The notes: a model not told the origin generated them from the letters alone. A DNA stretch of 64,000 bases from Sinomicrobium sp. (GCA_029266035.1 JAJUFH010000001.1:62001-126000); one strand, 5' to 3'; positions 26,803-35,515 are shown, counted from the stretch's first letter. Numbers and translations are program-made.

Positions 26803-28113
26803 CTAAACCACCCGCTCTATATGCGCTCCTATGGCTTGCAAACGGCGGTCTATCGCCTCATAGCCCCTATCTATTTGTTCGATATTGTGTATGGTAGAAG
26901 TCCCCTTTGCTGAAAGTGCCGCTATGAGCAGTGCTACACCCGCTCTGATATCGGGAGAGCTCATCGTTGTCGCCTTCAGTCTCGACTTAAAGTCGTGCCC
27001 GATTACCGTAGCTCGGTGTGGGTCGCACAGAATAATTTTAGCTCCCATATCGATGAGTTTATCCACAAAGAAAAGGCGGCTTTCAAACATTTTCTGATGA
27101 ATGAGTACACTTCCCCGCGACTGGGTTGCTACGACGAGCACTATACTCAACAAATCGGGGGTAAATCCCGGCCAAGGTGCATCAGACACGGTGAGTATGG
27201 AACCATCTATATAATTCTGTATCTCGTAGCCTTCGGTATGGGCGGGAATATAGATATCGTCATCTCTTTTTTCGAGTGTAATTCCCAATTTTCTGAATAC
27301 TCCAGGAATCTGCCCTAGGCTTCCCCAACCTACATTCTTGATGGTCAGTTCGCTCTGCGTCATGGCAGCCAGACCTATCCAACTCCCTATTTCAATCATA
27401 TCGGGTAGCATGGTATGCGTGGTTCCCGAAAGCTTATCTACACCTTCTATGGTCAGCAGATTGGATCCCACACCACCGATCTTCGCCCCCATCCGGTTTA
27501 GCATATTACACAATTGTTGCAGATAAGGTTCGCAGGCCGCATTGTATATAGTTGTGGTGCCTTCGGCCAGTACAGCTGCCATAACTATATTGGCAGTACC
27601 GGTTACCGAAGCCTCGTCCAACAGCATATACGTCCCTTTTAAGCGTTCGGCTTCTACGCCGTAAAAGTACTCTTCTCTATTGTAGCGGAAACGAGCTCCC
27701 AATTTGATCAGCCCTTCAAAATGCGTATCTAGCCTTCTCCTTCCAATTTTGTCTCCTCCTGGTTTGGGAATATATCCTTTTCCAAATCTGGCCAAGAGCG
27801 GTCCTACAATCATAATCGATCCGCGCAATCCCCTACCGTCTTCCTTAAACTGCTCCGATTGCAGATAGCCTAAGTCTACCTGATCTGCGATAAAGCGATA
27901 GGCACCTCTACCCAGTTTTTCAGTTTTCACTCCCAGGCGTTCCAACAAGCCGATAAGCTTGTTTACATCTAAGATATCAGGAATATTGTGTATCTCTACC
28001 GGTTCATCAGTTAGCAGTACGGTACACAAAACCTGTAAAGCTTCGTTTTTAGCACCTTGCGGAACGATCTCTCCTTGGAGTGTATGTCCTCCTTCAATAC
28101 GAAATATACCCAT
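26803..28113 (-). CDS. murA: UDP-N-acetylglucosamine 1-carboxyvinyltransferase
   Basis: 436 residues from ATG 28113 (MGIFRIEGG); the frame is open for 19 more codons. MurA adds enolpyruvate to UDP-GlcNAc, the first committed step of peptidoglycan synthesis. PQGAKNEALQVL provides the UDP-GlcNAc lysine/asparagine region and DIRAGVALLIAAL the C-terminal signature. In the flexible loop the usual PGGC is PGGD: Asp121 replaces the Cys that fosfomycin alkylates. The mutS2-like gene converges on it with 9 bp between. Confidence 0.95.
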   Translation of the reverse strand: MGIFRIEGGHTLQGEIVPQGAKNEALQVLCTVLLTDEPVEIHNIPDILDVNKLIGLLERLGVKTEKLGRGAYRFIADQVDLGYLQSEQFKEDGRGLRGSIMIVGPLLARFGKGYIPKPGGDKIGRRRLDTHFEGLIKLGARFRYNREEYFYGVEAERLKGTYMLLDEASVTGTANIVMAAVLAEGTTTIYNAACEPYLQQLCNMLNRMGAKIGGVGSNLLTIEGVDKLSGTTHTMLPDMIEIGSWIGLAAMTQSELTIKNVGWGSLGQIPGVFRKLGITLEKRDDDIYIPAHTEGYEIQNYIDGSILTVSDAPWPGFTPDLLSIVLVVATQSRGSVLIHQKMFESRLFFVDKLIDMGAKIILCDPHRATVIGHDFKSRLKATTMSSPDIRAGVALLIAALSAKGTSTIHNIEQIDRGYEAIDRRLQAIGAHIERVV

Positions 28114-28181
28114 TAAGCGATCAGATTTTAAAACCTCCGGTCTCCTAAAATACGACTTTGAGGCTGCCAATTAGACATTTT

Positions 28182-28838
28182 CTAATAACGTTTCTTATTT
28201 CTGTTATTATTATTCTTATTGTTATTGCGGTTGTTTTTCTGTCCGGATTTCCCGTTGAATTTAGATTTTCCTCGCATCAGGTCGTCGCTATCAGACAAAT
28301 CTTCATCCCATTTTGCCAGATTGATACTCCCTCCACTGAGCTCGTAAAGGTGTTCAAAGATCACTTCATCTTCAACAGTATCTTTGTTCCAATTCAGGAA
28401 ACTCTTTTTCATGTGATTGGCGATGGTGTATTTGAGCCCTTCTTTGAGGTCACTCTCTTCCCAGCTGTTACACACATCGATCATACGCTTGATATTATTG
28501 CCGTAAAATCTGTATTTAGGATGGTTTTGCGGATAGCCCAAAGGCTCAGGTTTCTGTTCCAAAAATTCCCTTTCTGGCTTGGGATAAGGAGAATCTACAT
28601 CGAGTTGAAAATCTGAAATGATAAAAAGCTGATCCCACAGCTTGTGTTGAAAATCGGGCACATCTCTCAAATGGGGATTCAAGTTACCCATAACTCCAAT
28701 AATGGCCTTGGCCACCTTATTGCGCTCATCGCGGTCTTCAATAGCTACCGCATAATCTATCATCTTTTGAATATGTCGCCCATATTCGGGAATAATAAGC
28801 CTTTGGCGTTCTGTATTGTATTCTAAACTATCTGTCAA
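28182..28838 (-). CDS. DUF4290-like cytosolic protein
   Basis: 218 residues, probably translated just before murA (68 bp gap). I recall a DUF4290 family in this position in Bacteroidota and the sequence fits (LEYNTERQRLIIPEYGRHIQKM at the N-terminus, LRDVPDFQHKLWDQLF in the middle). The C-terminal 35 residues are Asn/Lys/Arg-rich and low in complexity, probably disordered and nucleic-acid-like in charge. No catalytic motif or membrane segment is present. The function is unknown; linkage to murA suggests an envelope-related or simply conserved-operon role. Confidence 0.65.
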   Translation of the reverse strand: MTDSLEYNTERQRLIIPEYGRHIQKMIDYAVAIEDRDERNKVAKAIIGVMGNLNPHLRDVPDFQHKLWDQLFIISDFQLDVDSPYPKPEREFLEQKPEPLGYPQNHPKYRFYGNNIKRMIDVCNSWEESDLKEGLKYTIANHMKKSFLNWNKDTVEDEVIFEHLYELSGGSINLAKWDEDLSDSDDLMRGKSKFNGKSGQKNNRNNNKNNNNRNKKRY

Positions 28839-28950
28839 AATATATATGATATTTAATTAATCTTTAAAGACGAAGTCGCAAGCCGCGCATCGGGAAGTTG
28901 GTGTAACAGTGTGCAAAGTAATGATTTTTCATCACATAAACAGCAGAAGT

Positions 28951-29238
28951 TTAAAGAGATATCACGCCTTCAACCTTACCCACCTCCTGGTATTTTTCGA
29001 TTACTGCATCTGCGCTTTTCATAACTACCTCAACCGAAACTGAAGTGTATTTACCGTTGGATGACATTCTCGTGTTTATTACCGCACCGGCATTGTCGAA
29101 GATTTTCTCTATTTCAGATATTTTTTCCCGATTTGAGGGTACGATAAATTTATAGAGATATTTAGACGGCCAAGCAGTATAGTTTTCCAACTCTTCTTTT
29201 AACCTCTTGTAAAATTGTTCTTCTTTTTCTGAAGCCAT
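28951..29238 (-). CDS. DUF493 (YbeD-like) small protein
   Basis: 95 residues from ATG 29238 (MASEKEEQFYKRLKEEL). The frame stays open to 29355, but the -7 box at 29305-29312 lies within that extension, so the short form is real. It has the ferredoxin-like ACT-type pattern of DUF493: PSKYLYKFIVPSNREKISEI, then YTSVSVEVVMKSADAVIEKY. The family is thought to be regulatory and binds no known ligand. It is divergent from the AAA ATPase gene. Confidence 0.8.
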   Translation of the reverse strand: MASEKEEQFYKRLKEELENYTAWPSKYLYKFIVPSNREKISEIEKIFDNAGAVINTRMSSNGKYTSVSVEVVMKSADAVIEKYQEVGKVEGVISL

Positions 29239-29304
29239 ATAACAGGGAATATCTTTTTTTAGATTCGAAATTGAATCAATGGGAAATTTTGCTGTACGAT
29301 ACGA

Positions 29305-29312
29305 CAAAGATA
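29305..29312 (-). promoter_or_regulatory. Promoter -7 box for the DUF493 gene
   Basis: TATCTTTG on the minus strand, 66 bp before ATG 29238. It fits TAnnTTTG, though no TTG sits at the usual -33 distance; the nearest is at about 24 nt. Confidence 0.5.
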
Positions 29313-29405
29313 CATTATCCGAATTAATATACCAGACAACATCTGTCAAAAACAAATTTCCACATTACACGAGCATTTGTTTATTTTGCACTTTCTGAAA
29401 GCGAT

Positions 29406-29954
29406 ATGGCACAGACAAATAAAATAGTTCTGACAGGGGGACCCGGGACGGGTAAAACCACAGTAATACAGGAGTTGGAAAAACAGGGGCACATCTGTTT
29501 TTCCGAAGTTTCAAGACAGGTTACGCTTGAAGCGCAGAAACAGGGTGTAACTCAACTCTTTCTCGACGATCCACTATTGTTCAGTCTAAAACTCATTCAA
29601 GGTCGTGAACAGCAGTACCAGACAGCGAAAACACAGACTTCAGAAAAAGTATTTCTCGACCGCGGAGTCCACGATGTTATTGCCTATATGCACTATGCCA
29701 AAACCGACTGTCCTCCAGCCTTTTCTGAAATCTGTAAAAAATGCCAATACGACACCGTGTTCTTGTTTCCTCCTTGGGAGGAAATTTACGTATCCGACAA
29801 CGAGCGTTACGAAAGCTTTGAACAAGCGAGTGCCATACACGCTTTCATAAAATCTACCTATATTGCATTCGGACATCAACCTGTAGAGGTTCCTAGAGGT
29901 ACCGTAGAGGAGCGGGTGGATTTTATCCTGAAGCGGCTTGACAAAGTCGAGTAA
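29406..29954 (+). CDS. AAA-family ATP-binding protein (AAA_28-like)
   Basis: 182 residues. Walker A TGGPGTGKTT is near residues 10-19, followed by the helix VIQELEKQGHICFSEVSRQV and a conserved LDRGVHDVIAYMHY segment, which is the DRG/D motif of this small P-loop kinase-like family (NadR C-terminal-like). Members probably phosphorylate a small substrate, but none is established. recQ starts about 50 bp downstream, so they may share a transcript. Confidence 0.75.
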   Translation: MAQTNKIVLTGGPGTGKTTVIQELEKQGHICFSEVSRQVTLEAQKQGVTQLFLDDPLLFSLKLIQGREQQYQTAKTQTSEKVFLDRGVHDVIAYMHYAKTDCPPAFSEICKKCQYDTVFLFPPWEEIYVSDNERYESFEQASAIHAFIKSTYIAFGHQPVEVPRGTVEERVDFILKRLDKVE

Positions 29955-30004
29955 CAAATTCTGTTTGCCAGGACATTTTTACAACAAGAGGTATTGTTTA
30001 ACTA

Positions 30005-31921
30005 ATTCGGAACACCACGACAGAACCACTGTACATATTACAGAAATACTGGGGACACAAATCCTTCAGATCGCCCCAACAAGAGGTTATCAACAGCTTG
30101 ATTAATCGTCGGGACGCACTCGTTTTGCTTCCTACCGGAGGAGGAAAATCGATCTGTTTTCAGGTACCTGCACTGACCAGTGAGGGCATTTGTATTGTCA
30201 TTTCCCCGCTGATTGCTCTAATGCGAGACCAGGTTCAAAATCTAAAAAGCAGAGGAATAAAAGCAGTAGCACTTGTCGGGGGAATGCGCTATGAGGAAGT
30301 AGACGCTGTCTTAGACAATTGCATATACGGAAATTATAAATTCCTCTACCTTTCCCCCGAAAGACTACAGCAAGAATTGGTAATAGAACGCCTAAAACAA
30401 ATGTCTATAAACCTGATAGCCATCGACGAAGCGCACTGTATATCGCAGTGGGGAAACGACTTTCGTCCGGCCTATCGCAACTGCGGTCTTCTCAAAGAGA
30501 TGTTTCCCGATGTGCCTCTAGCTGCTCTCACCGCCTCTGCAACCAAAAAGGTAGTCGATGACATTCTTGAAAACCTCCATATCCCCAAGGCCAGCATATA
30601 CAAAAAATCGTTTGCCAGACCCAATATCGCCTATATGGTTTTTGAGGAAGAAGACAAATTGTATCGCCTGCTGCAAATTTTGCGCAAAAACCCTCAGTCA
30701 TCTATAGTGTACGTACGAAATAGGAAAGCCACCGTAGACATTGCAGAACACCTCAACGCCAAAGGTATTACCGCTGGTTTTTTTCACGGAGGTATTCCCA
30801 CTGCAGACAAAGAAGAAAAGTTACGCCTATGGCTAAACGGTGATCTACAGGTTATGGTGGCTACAAATGCCTTTGGTATGGGAATAGACAAACCCGATGT
30901 CAGGACCGTAATCCACATGAATCTTCCAGAAAGCATGGAGAGCTATTATCAAGAAGCCGGAAGGGCTGGCAGAAACGGCAACAAGTCGTTTGCCATAGTG
31001 CTAAAACACCCTGGAGATGAATCGATTCTAAAAAAACAATTTCTCGAACAACTGCCCGACGTCGCCTTTGTAAAGCAGGTATACCGCAAACTTAACAACT
31101 ACTTTCAGATATCGTACGGAGAAGGAGAAAACGCCGAATTTTTCTTCAACTTCAATCGTTTCTGCAGCACTTACCAACTGAATATATCACGCACATACAA
31201 CAGTTTAAAGCTGCTGGACAGGAATTCGGTAATTTCCCTTTCAGAACAGTTTGACAAAAAAACAACGCTGCAATTTACAGTATCTTCAGCAAGGCTTTTT
31301 CACTACTTGGAGACAAACCCAAGCATAGCGGCAACAACCCAGGCAATACTTCGCACCTACGGCGGCGTGTTTGAAAGCGAAACTCGTATCGCACCACAAT
31401 TGATTGCCAAAAAACTAAATGTGCCAGAAGCACAGATACTAAATGCGCTGGAGCAACTGGCAAAAGATGATATCATTGCCTATCAGGCCGAAAACACCGA
31501 TGCCAAAATCAGTTTTCTCGTACCCAGGGAAGACGATATCACCATCAATATTATTGCTGAAAACATAAAAAAACAAAATCGGCAAAAACAGGAAGAGGTA
31601 GCTTCGGTCATACGGTATATGGACAATGACAAAGACTGTAAGAGTAGACAAATACTGTCTTATTTTGGGGAGACCGACACTGCCAATTGCGGAATATGCT
31701 CGGTATGTATTGGCAGCAGTGATCATCACATCTCGGCTGAAACCTGGAAAACAATAGCAGAAGAAATTGTAAAAACGCTAAAAACAGCCCCCAAAAGTTC
31801 GAGAGAACTCACCGAAGTACTTACTTTTGAAGAACCGTATATTTTAAGAGTACTAAAAGGGATGCTCGAAGAAGACAAAATACGTATTGACGACAAAAAC
31901 CAGTACCAGCTCAAAAGCTGA
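30005..31921 (+). CDS. recQ: ATP-dependent DNA helicase RecQ, non-canonical start
   Basis: 638 residues if read from ATT 30005. The frame opens after TAA at 29999-30001 and carries the RecQ N-terminus (EPLYILQKYWGHKSFR...QQEVINSL), yet there is no ATG, GTG or TTG before TTG 30098. Starting at 30098 would delete this motif-0 region. ATT 30005 and CTG 30029 are the candidates. Helicase motifs: LLPTGGGKS (Lys48), IDEAHCISQWG, TASATKKV, then FGMGIDKPDVR and QEAGRAGRNG. The RecQ-Ct zinc site uses Cys residues in CKSRQ and CGICSVC. The HRDC domain appears absent. RecQ unwinds DNA in recombination repair. Confidence 0.9.
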   Translation: MRNTTTEPLYILQKYWGHKSFRSPQQEVINSLINRRDALVLLPTGGGKSICFQVPALTSEGICIVISPLIALMRDQVQNLKSRGIKAVALVGGMRYEEVDAVLDNCIYGNYKFLYLSPERLQQELVIERLKQMSINLIAIDEAHCISQWGNDFRPAYRNCGLLKEMFPDVPLAALTASATKKVVDDILENLHIPKASIYKKSFARPNIAYMVFEEEDKLYRLLQILRKNPQSSIVYVRNRKATVDIAEHLNAKGITAGFFHGGIPTADKEEKLRLWLNGDLQVMVATNAFGMGIDKPDVRTVIHMNLPESMESYYQEAGRAGRNGNKSFAIVLKHPGDESILKKQFLEQLPDVAFVKQVYRKLNNYFQISYGEGENAEFFFNFNRFCSTYQLNISRTYNSLKLLDRNSVISLSEQFDKKTTLQFTVSSARLFHYLETNPSIAATTQAILRTYGGVFESETRIAPQLIAKKLNVPEAQILNALEQLAKDDIIAYQAENTDAKISFLVPREDDITINIIAENIKKQNRQKQEEVASVIRYMDNDKDCKSRQILSYFGETDTANCGICSVCIGSSDHHISAETWKTIAEEIVKTLKTAPKSSRELTEVLTFEEPYILRVLKGMLEEDKIRIDDKNQYQLKS

Positions 31922-31937
31922 AACTAAAAAAAGACCT

Positions 31938-32885
31938 ATGCAAAACCTCAATATTGTTTTTATGGGAACTCCCGATTTTGCTGTGGAGAGCCTAAAAATA
32001 CTCGTAGAAAACGGCTGTCGTATTGCGGCTGTAATCACTGCACCCGACAAACCGGCCGGAAGAGGACGAAAACTACAACAGTCGGCCGTAAAACAATATG
32101 CCATCACTCAAAACCTGAAAGTACTTCAGCCTACAAATCTCAAAGATCCGGAATTTTTAAGTGAACTGAGAGCTCTAAACGCTAACTTGCAGGTAGTAGT
32201 CGCCTTCAGAATGCTGCCCGCTGAAGTCTGGAAAATGCCTGAATTTGGCACTTTCAACCTTCACGCTTCACTATTGCCCGACTATCGCGGAGCAGCTCCT
32301 ATAAACTGGGCTATTATGAATGGGGAAACGGTAACCGGAGTGACCACATTTTTTATAGACGACAAGATAGACACCGGAGAAATCATTATGTACGACAAAA
32401 CCGAGATTACTCCCGAAGACAATGCCGGAACCCTTCACGACAAACTGATGACAATAGGTGCTCGCTTAGTGCTAAAAACCGTACAGGCGATATCCGAAAA
32501 CAAACTGAGCCCTCAAAAACAGCACGAACCCGATGAGCACAAGAAAGCCGAAAAGATCTACAAAGACACTTGCCGAATAGACTGGGATCGCCCCATTAAA
32601 GAAATATACAATCACATCCGCGGTTTGAGTCCCTATCCCGGAGCTTGGACTACGATTGAAGATCAGGGAGAAGAGATTTCGGTCAAGATCTTGGCTGCAA
32701 GAGCTGAAACCACAGCACAGCAGCAAAATCCAAAAAAACTAATTGTCGACAAAAACAGTCTGAAAGTTACAGTAAAGGAAGGCTATATTCACCTTCTCGA
32801 AGTACAACTCCCCGGAAAGAGAAAAATGGCGGTTACCGACCTGCTCAACGGACATCATTTTGGTTCGGAATGTACTGTAAACTAA
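31938..32885 (+). CDS. fmt: Methionyl-tRNA formyltransferase
   Basis: 315 residues from ATG 31938 (MQNLNIVFMGTPDFAVESL), 16 bp after the recQ stop codon. The enzyme formylates initiator Met-tRNA with 10-formyl-THF. The N-terminal domain has the FMGTPDFA start, the HASLLPDYRGAAPINWAI loop with the catalytic Asn/His region, and VTTFFIDDKIDTG. The C-terminal tRNA-binding OB-like domain begins near residue 205. No def gene is adjacent. The 186-bp gap to HU contains the HU promoter. Confidence 0.95.
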   Translation: MQNLNIVFMGTPDFAVESLKILVENGCRIAAVITAPDKPAGRGRKLQQSAVKQYAITQNLKVLQPTNLKDPEFLSELRALNANLQVVVAFRMLPAEVWKMPEFGTFNLHASLLPDYRGAAPINWAIMNGETVTGVTTFFIDDKIDTGEIIMYDKTEITPEDNAGTLHDKLMTIGARLVLKTVQAISENKLSPQKQHEPDEHKKAEKIYKDTCRIDWDRPIKEIYNHIRGLSPYPGAWTTIEDQGEEISVKILAARAETTAQQQNPKKLIVDKNSLKVTVKEGYIHLLEVQLPGKRKMAVTDLLNGHHFGSECTVN

Positions 32886-32987
32886 ACTCATGCGTATACA
32901 AATTACTATTTAAGAGAGGAAAAACTTACGTGTTATCAACATTTTTTTGAAGTTATTAACAAAAAAGGCGATTTACAGCGGTTTTAC

Positions 32988-33017
32988 TTGCGTTATAACG
33001 AAATCCGTATAAATTTG
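32988..33017 (+). promoter_or_regulatory. Promoter of the HU gene
   Basis: TTG at 32988-32990, 19 bp spacer, then TAAATTTG at 33010-33017: a full match to the Bacteroidota -33/-7 layout, leaving a leader of about 50 nt before the HU ATG. Confidence 0.85.
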
Positions 33018-33071
33018 TGTAGCTTTTAAACCGATGTTTAACCAACAGTTAATTTTTAAATTCTTAATATT

Positions 33072-33344
33072 ATGAACAAAACGGAATTAATCGATGCCAT
33101 GGCTGCAGACGCCGGTATCACTAAGGCTGCAGCAAAAAAAGCTCTAGAATCTTTCTTGGGAAGTGTTGAAAAAACTCTAAAAAAAGGAGATAAAATATCC
33201 CTCGTAGGATTTGGTTCATGGTCTGTATCCAAAAGGGCAGCTCGTGAAGGACGCAATCCTCAAACAGGAAAAACCATCAAAATCGCAGCCAAAAATGTGG
33301 TTAAATTTAAAGCTGGGGCAGAATTGAGCAAGGCTGTAAACTAA
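33072..33344 (+). CDS. HU family DNA-binding protein
   Basis: 90 residues, the standard HU length. N-terminal helices MNKTELIDAMAADAGITKAAAKKAL form the dimer; GFGSWSVSKRAAREGRNPQTGKTI is the DNA-binding arm, with the prolines and Arg typical of HU. It is a nucleoid protein that bends DNA without sequence specificity. It is monocistronic, with a strong promoter upstream and a hairpin terminator downstream, which fits high expression. Confidence 0.96.
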   Translation: MNKTELIDAMAADAGITKAAAKKALESFLGSVEKTLKKGDKISLVGFGSWSVSKRAAREGRNPQTGKTIKIAAKNVVKFKAGAELSKAVN

Positions 33345-33371
33345 TCAGTCCCTTTTAAAATACACGATTTG

Positions 33372-33398
33372 AACACCTGCTATGCGGGTGTTTTTTTT
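33372..33398 (+). terminator. HU terminator
   Basis: 9-bp stem (AACACCTGC pairing with GCGGGTGTT through one G-T pair), TAT loop and T8 tail, 28 bp after the HU stop codon. Confidence 0.88.
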
Positions 33399-33476
33399 AG
33401 CCTATTCCCTCATTTTCTCCTTCTAAAAATTTGTTTTTAGCAATTTTTTATTTAGATTTAGGGGAAAGAATCGCCC

Positions 33477-34037
33477 ATGATTGCCTTAAAACCCAAAAAA
33501 GGACATTTACTGATAGCTGAACCTTCCATTATAGGTGATGTATCGTTTAACAGGTCGGTAGTACTGCTGGCCGAACACAACAAACAGGGATCTATAGGAT
33601 TTATTCTCAACAAACCGCTCTCTTTTCGCCTCAACGATATTGTACCCGGTGTAGACCGTCCGCTCAAAGTGTACAACGGCGGACCTGTAGAGCAAGACAA
33701 TTTATATTTTATCCACAAAGTTCCCAAACTCATCGCCAACAGTATAGAAATATCCAATGGCATATATTGGGGTGGTGATTTTGAGGTCATTATTGAGCTG
33801 ATAAACAGCGGAGAAATCAGAAGTGTAGACATTAAATTCTTTCTGGGCTATGCAGGGTGGCAAGTGGCCCAACTCGAAAAAGAATTGGAATCTAATTCGT
33901 GGATAATCTCAGAAAACACCCATAAGACAAGTGTGATAAGAAAGGCATCTGCCTCCTTCTGGAAAGAAAAGATGGTCGAATTTGGAGGTGATTATCTACT
34001 CTGGTCCAACGCCCCGGAGAATCCAAATTTGAATTGA
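33477..34037 (+). CDS. algH: YqgE/AlgH family protein
   Basis: 186 residues, family length. The AlgH fold is shown by the start KKGHLLIAEPSIIGDVSFNR, SIGFILNKPL, the GGPVEQDNLYFIHK strand and FFLGYAGWQVAQLEKEL. AlgH was named as an alginate regulator in Pseudomonas, but its biochemical role remains unclear. It is cytosolic. The gene is flanked downstream by a TTG-rich low-complexity tract and a convergent aminotransferase. Confidence 0.9.
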   Translation: MIALKPKKGHLLIAEPSIIGDVSFNRSVVLLAEHNKQGSIGFILNKPLSFRLNDIVPGVDRPLKVYNGGPVEQDNLYFIHKVPKLIANSIEISNGIYWGGDFEVIIELINSGEIRSVDIKFFLGYAGWQVAQLEKELESNSWIISENTHKTSVIRKASASFWKEKMVEFGGDYLLWSNAPENPNLN

Positions 34038-34039
34038 TG

Positions 34040-34105
34040 TTGTTGGGTTATTGAATTGTTGAGTTGTTTGGTTATTGAGTATTACCTAAATAACTTATTA
34101 ACCTA
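34040..34105. repeat. TTG-rich low-complexity intergenic tract
   Basis: Imperfect repeats: GGTTATTGA occurs twice 29 bp apart, with TTGTTGGG / TTGTTTGG variants, then an ACTTATTAACCTACTAACC stretch. It fills the whole gap between the convergent algH and aminotransferase genes. Confidence 0.5.
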
Positions 34106-34110
34106 CTAAC

Positions 34111-34959
34111 CTATCCCCCCAGACGGATATGCATATTGAGTTTCCCCAAGAGATCTCGACTCACTTCTGTAGCGAACCGTTTTTTTCTATAAGCCGTTAC
34201 CGGACAAATTCCCTTGATGACATTGGTGATAAAGAGTTCATCAGATTTTTGTAGTTCAAAGGGTGATATCGAAGTCTCTTCCAGGGTGTAATTGTCCAAT
34301 TTAGACAGTATACCAATCAGTTGCTTTCTCATAACACCATTGATACAACCATCGCTTAAAGGCGGAGTTTTTACAGTTGTTTCTTTAACCAAAAAGACAT
34401 TGCCGTTTATCGCCTCTACCACATTTTTCTTTTCGTTGAGCAACAGGCAATTGTCGTAGTCATTCTCCTCGGCATAAATTGAAGCCAACACATTGACAAT
34501 TCGATTGTTGCTCTTTAGTGTAGAGAGCAAGCCCGAGTTCACCCAATGATCCTTGTAGAGTTCGACAATCTCTTCCTTCTCCTCCAAAGTGTAAAAAGGA
34601 TTTTTTAAGGGCGCCGTTTCTATCACGTATTCTACCCCTCCGGACTCCGGGAGGTAGAATCCTCCAGACTTTCTGTGTACTGCGAGGCGAACCCTTACCG
34701 CTGTGCTGTCTTGGTCATTCTCTACTATAGTTCTCCTTATTTCCTCCTCCAAGAATTCCATCGTAAAATTCATCGGAATATCCATGCGGAGTATCCGCAT
34801 AGAAGCCATCAATCGCAAGTAGTGTTCTTCCCAGAAAAATATCTTGGCATTGACCACCCTAATGGTTTCAAAAAGTCCGTCGCCATAGCGCCATGCCCTG
34901 TTTTGCTGGTTTAAGAAAAGAGAAGAATCCGGTAGTAATTCGCCGTTAAAATTGACCAT
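34111..34959 (-). CDS. Class IV aminotransferase (aminodeoxychorismate-lyase/BCAT-like)
   Basis: 282 residues of fold-type IV PLP enzymes. The N-terminal RAWRYGDGLFETIRV motif and Lys149 in STLKSNNRIVNVLA, the Schiff-base lysine, mark the family; the C-terminal EETSISPFELQKSDELFITNV is also typical. Length and motifs fit 4-amino-4-deoxychorismate lyase (PabC, folate) as well as D-/branched-chain amino-acid transaminases; there is no pabAB nearby. The ATG is 1 bp from a T-run that ends a palindromic hairpin. Confidence 0.8.
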   Translation of the reverse strand: MVNFNGELLPDSSLFLNQQNRAWRYGDGLFETIRVVNAKIFFWEEHYLRLMASMRILRMDIPMNFTMEFLEEEIRRTIVENDQDSTAVRVRLAVHRKSGGFYLPESGGVEYVIETAPLKNPFYTLEEKEEIVELYKDHWVNSGLLSTLKSNNRIVNVLASIYAEENDYDNCLLLNEKKNVVEAINGNVFLVKETTVKTPPLSDGCINGVMRKQLIGILSKLDNYTLEETSISPFELQKSDELFITNVIKGICPVTAYRKKRFATEVSRDLLGKLNMHIRLGG

Positions 34960-34985
34960 AAAAAAACCCTGAATTAAATTCAGGG
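34960..34985 (-). terminator. Palindromic hairpin with T-run directly before the aminotransferase start codon
   Basis: Minus strand: CCCTGAATT, one-base spacer, AATTCAGGG, then T7, then the ATG. This has the form of an intrinsic terminator for the START-like gene, whose stop codon is about 30 bp upstream. A -7 box abuts its 5' edge, so a transcript started there would carry only part of the stem. Confidence 0.65.
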
Positions 34986-34993
34986 CAAATATA
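34986..34993 (-). promoter_or_regulatory. -7 box for the class IV aminotransferase, abutting the palindrome
   Basis: TATATTTG on the minus strand fits TAnnTTTG. The expected start, a few bases downstream, falls inside the 5' arm of the palindrome at 34967-34985. No clear -33 TTG is seen. Confidence 0.5.
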
Positions 34994-35014
34994 CTGGTTA
35001 ATACATAAATATCA

Positions 35015-35398
35015 CTACGCAGAACCGAGAACCTGCTTGAGGTCGGCCACCTGGTTTTCCCAGAGCATTCTCGCCTCGTCCAATTCGTCTTCTTCAGTAA
35101 AATCGGTAATCATCAGCGATACGTCTTTGGTAATTTCATCGACCACAATCTTGAGTTCAAAATAAGAATCATCTTCTGCCTCTGTCCATTTAAATTTGAC
35201 AGATTCTCCGCTTTTTTTGCGGACGAGTTTCGCCTTTTCTTCACTGTCGTCCCATATAAAGGTATACATTTCACCTCGTGAGTTTACATTGTCGGCAAAC
35301 CATTCAGACAAACCTGATGGAGTTGATATATACTGATATAAAAGTTGAGGAGAAGACTGTATTTGAAACTCGAGTTCGTATTTTATTTTGTCCTGCAT
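35015..35398 (-). CDS. START-like (SRPBCC) domain protein
   Basis: 127 residues, single domain, no signal peptide. The pattern YELEFQIQSSPQLLYQYISTPSGLSEWFADNV is the helix-grip start of SRPBCC/AHSA1-like proteins, followed by beta-strands YTFIWDD and KFKWTEAEDDSYFELKI and a long acidic C-terminal helix ending DLKQVL. A small hydrophobic ligand is likely, but no ligand is known. It precedes the class IV aminotransferase, a neighbour pair I recall from other flavobacteria. Confidence 0.75.
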   Translation of the reverse strand: MQDKIKYELEFQIQSSPQLLYQYISTPSGLSEWFADNVNSRGEMYTFIWDDSEEKAKLVRKKSGESVKFKWTEAEDDSYFELKIVVDEITKDVSLMITDFTEEDELDEARMLWENQVADLKQVLGSA

Positions 35399-35484
35399 AT
35401 CTATTCGTATTTATAGTCGGACAATATAACCATTTCTCCCATAAAACCTAAATTTATAGTATAAAATATTTTTTTCTTCAGCTA

Positions 35485-35515
35485 TTGGTCATACCCAATT
35501 TTGTTTCTATATTTG
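35485..35515 (+). promoter_or_regulatory. Promoter of tRNA-Met
   Basis: TTG at 35485-35487, a 20-bp spacer and TATATTTG at 35508-35515; the tRNA 5' end is 43 bp further on. Confidence 0.82.

Noticed and set aside
29239-29355. N-terminal extension of the DUF493 gene
   Set aside because: It contains the -7 box at 29305-29312, and the family begins at ATG 29238.
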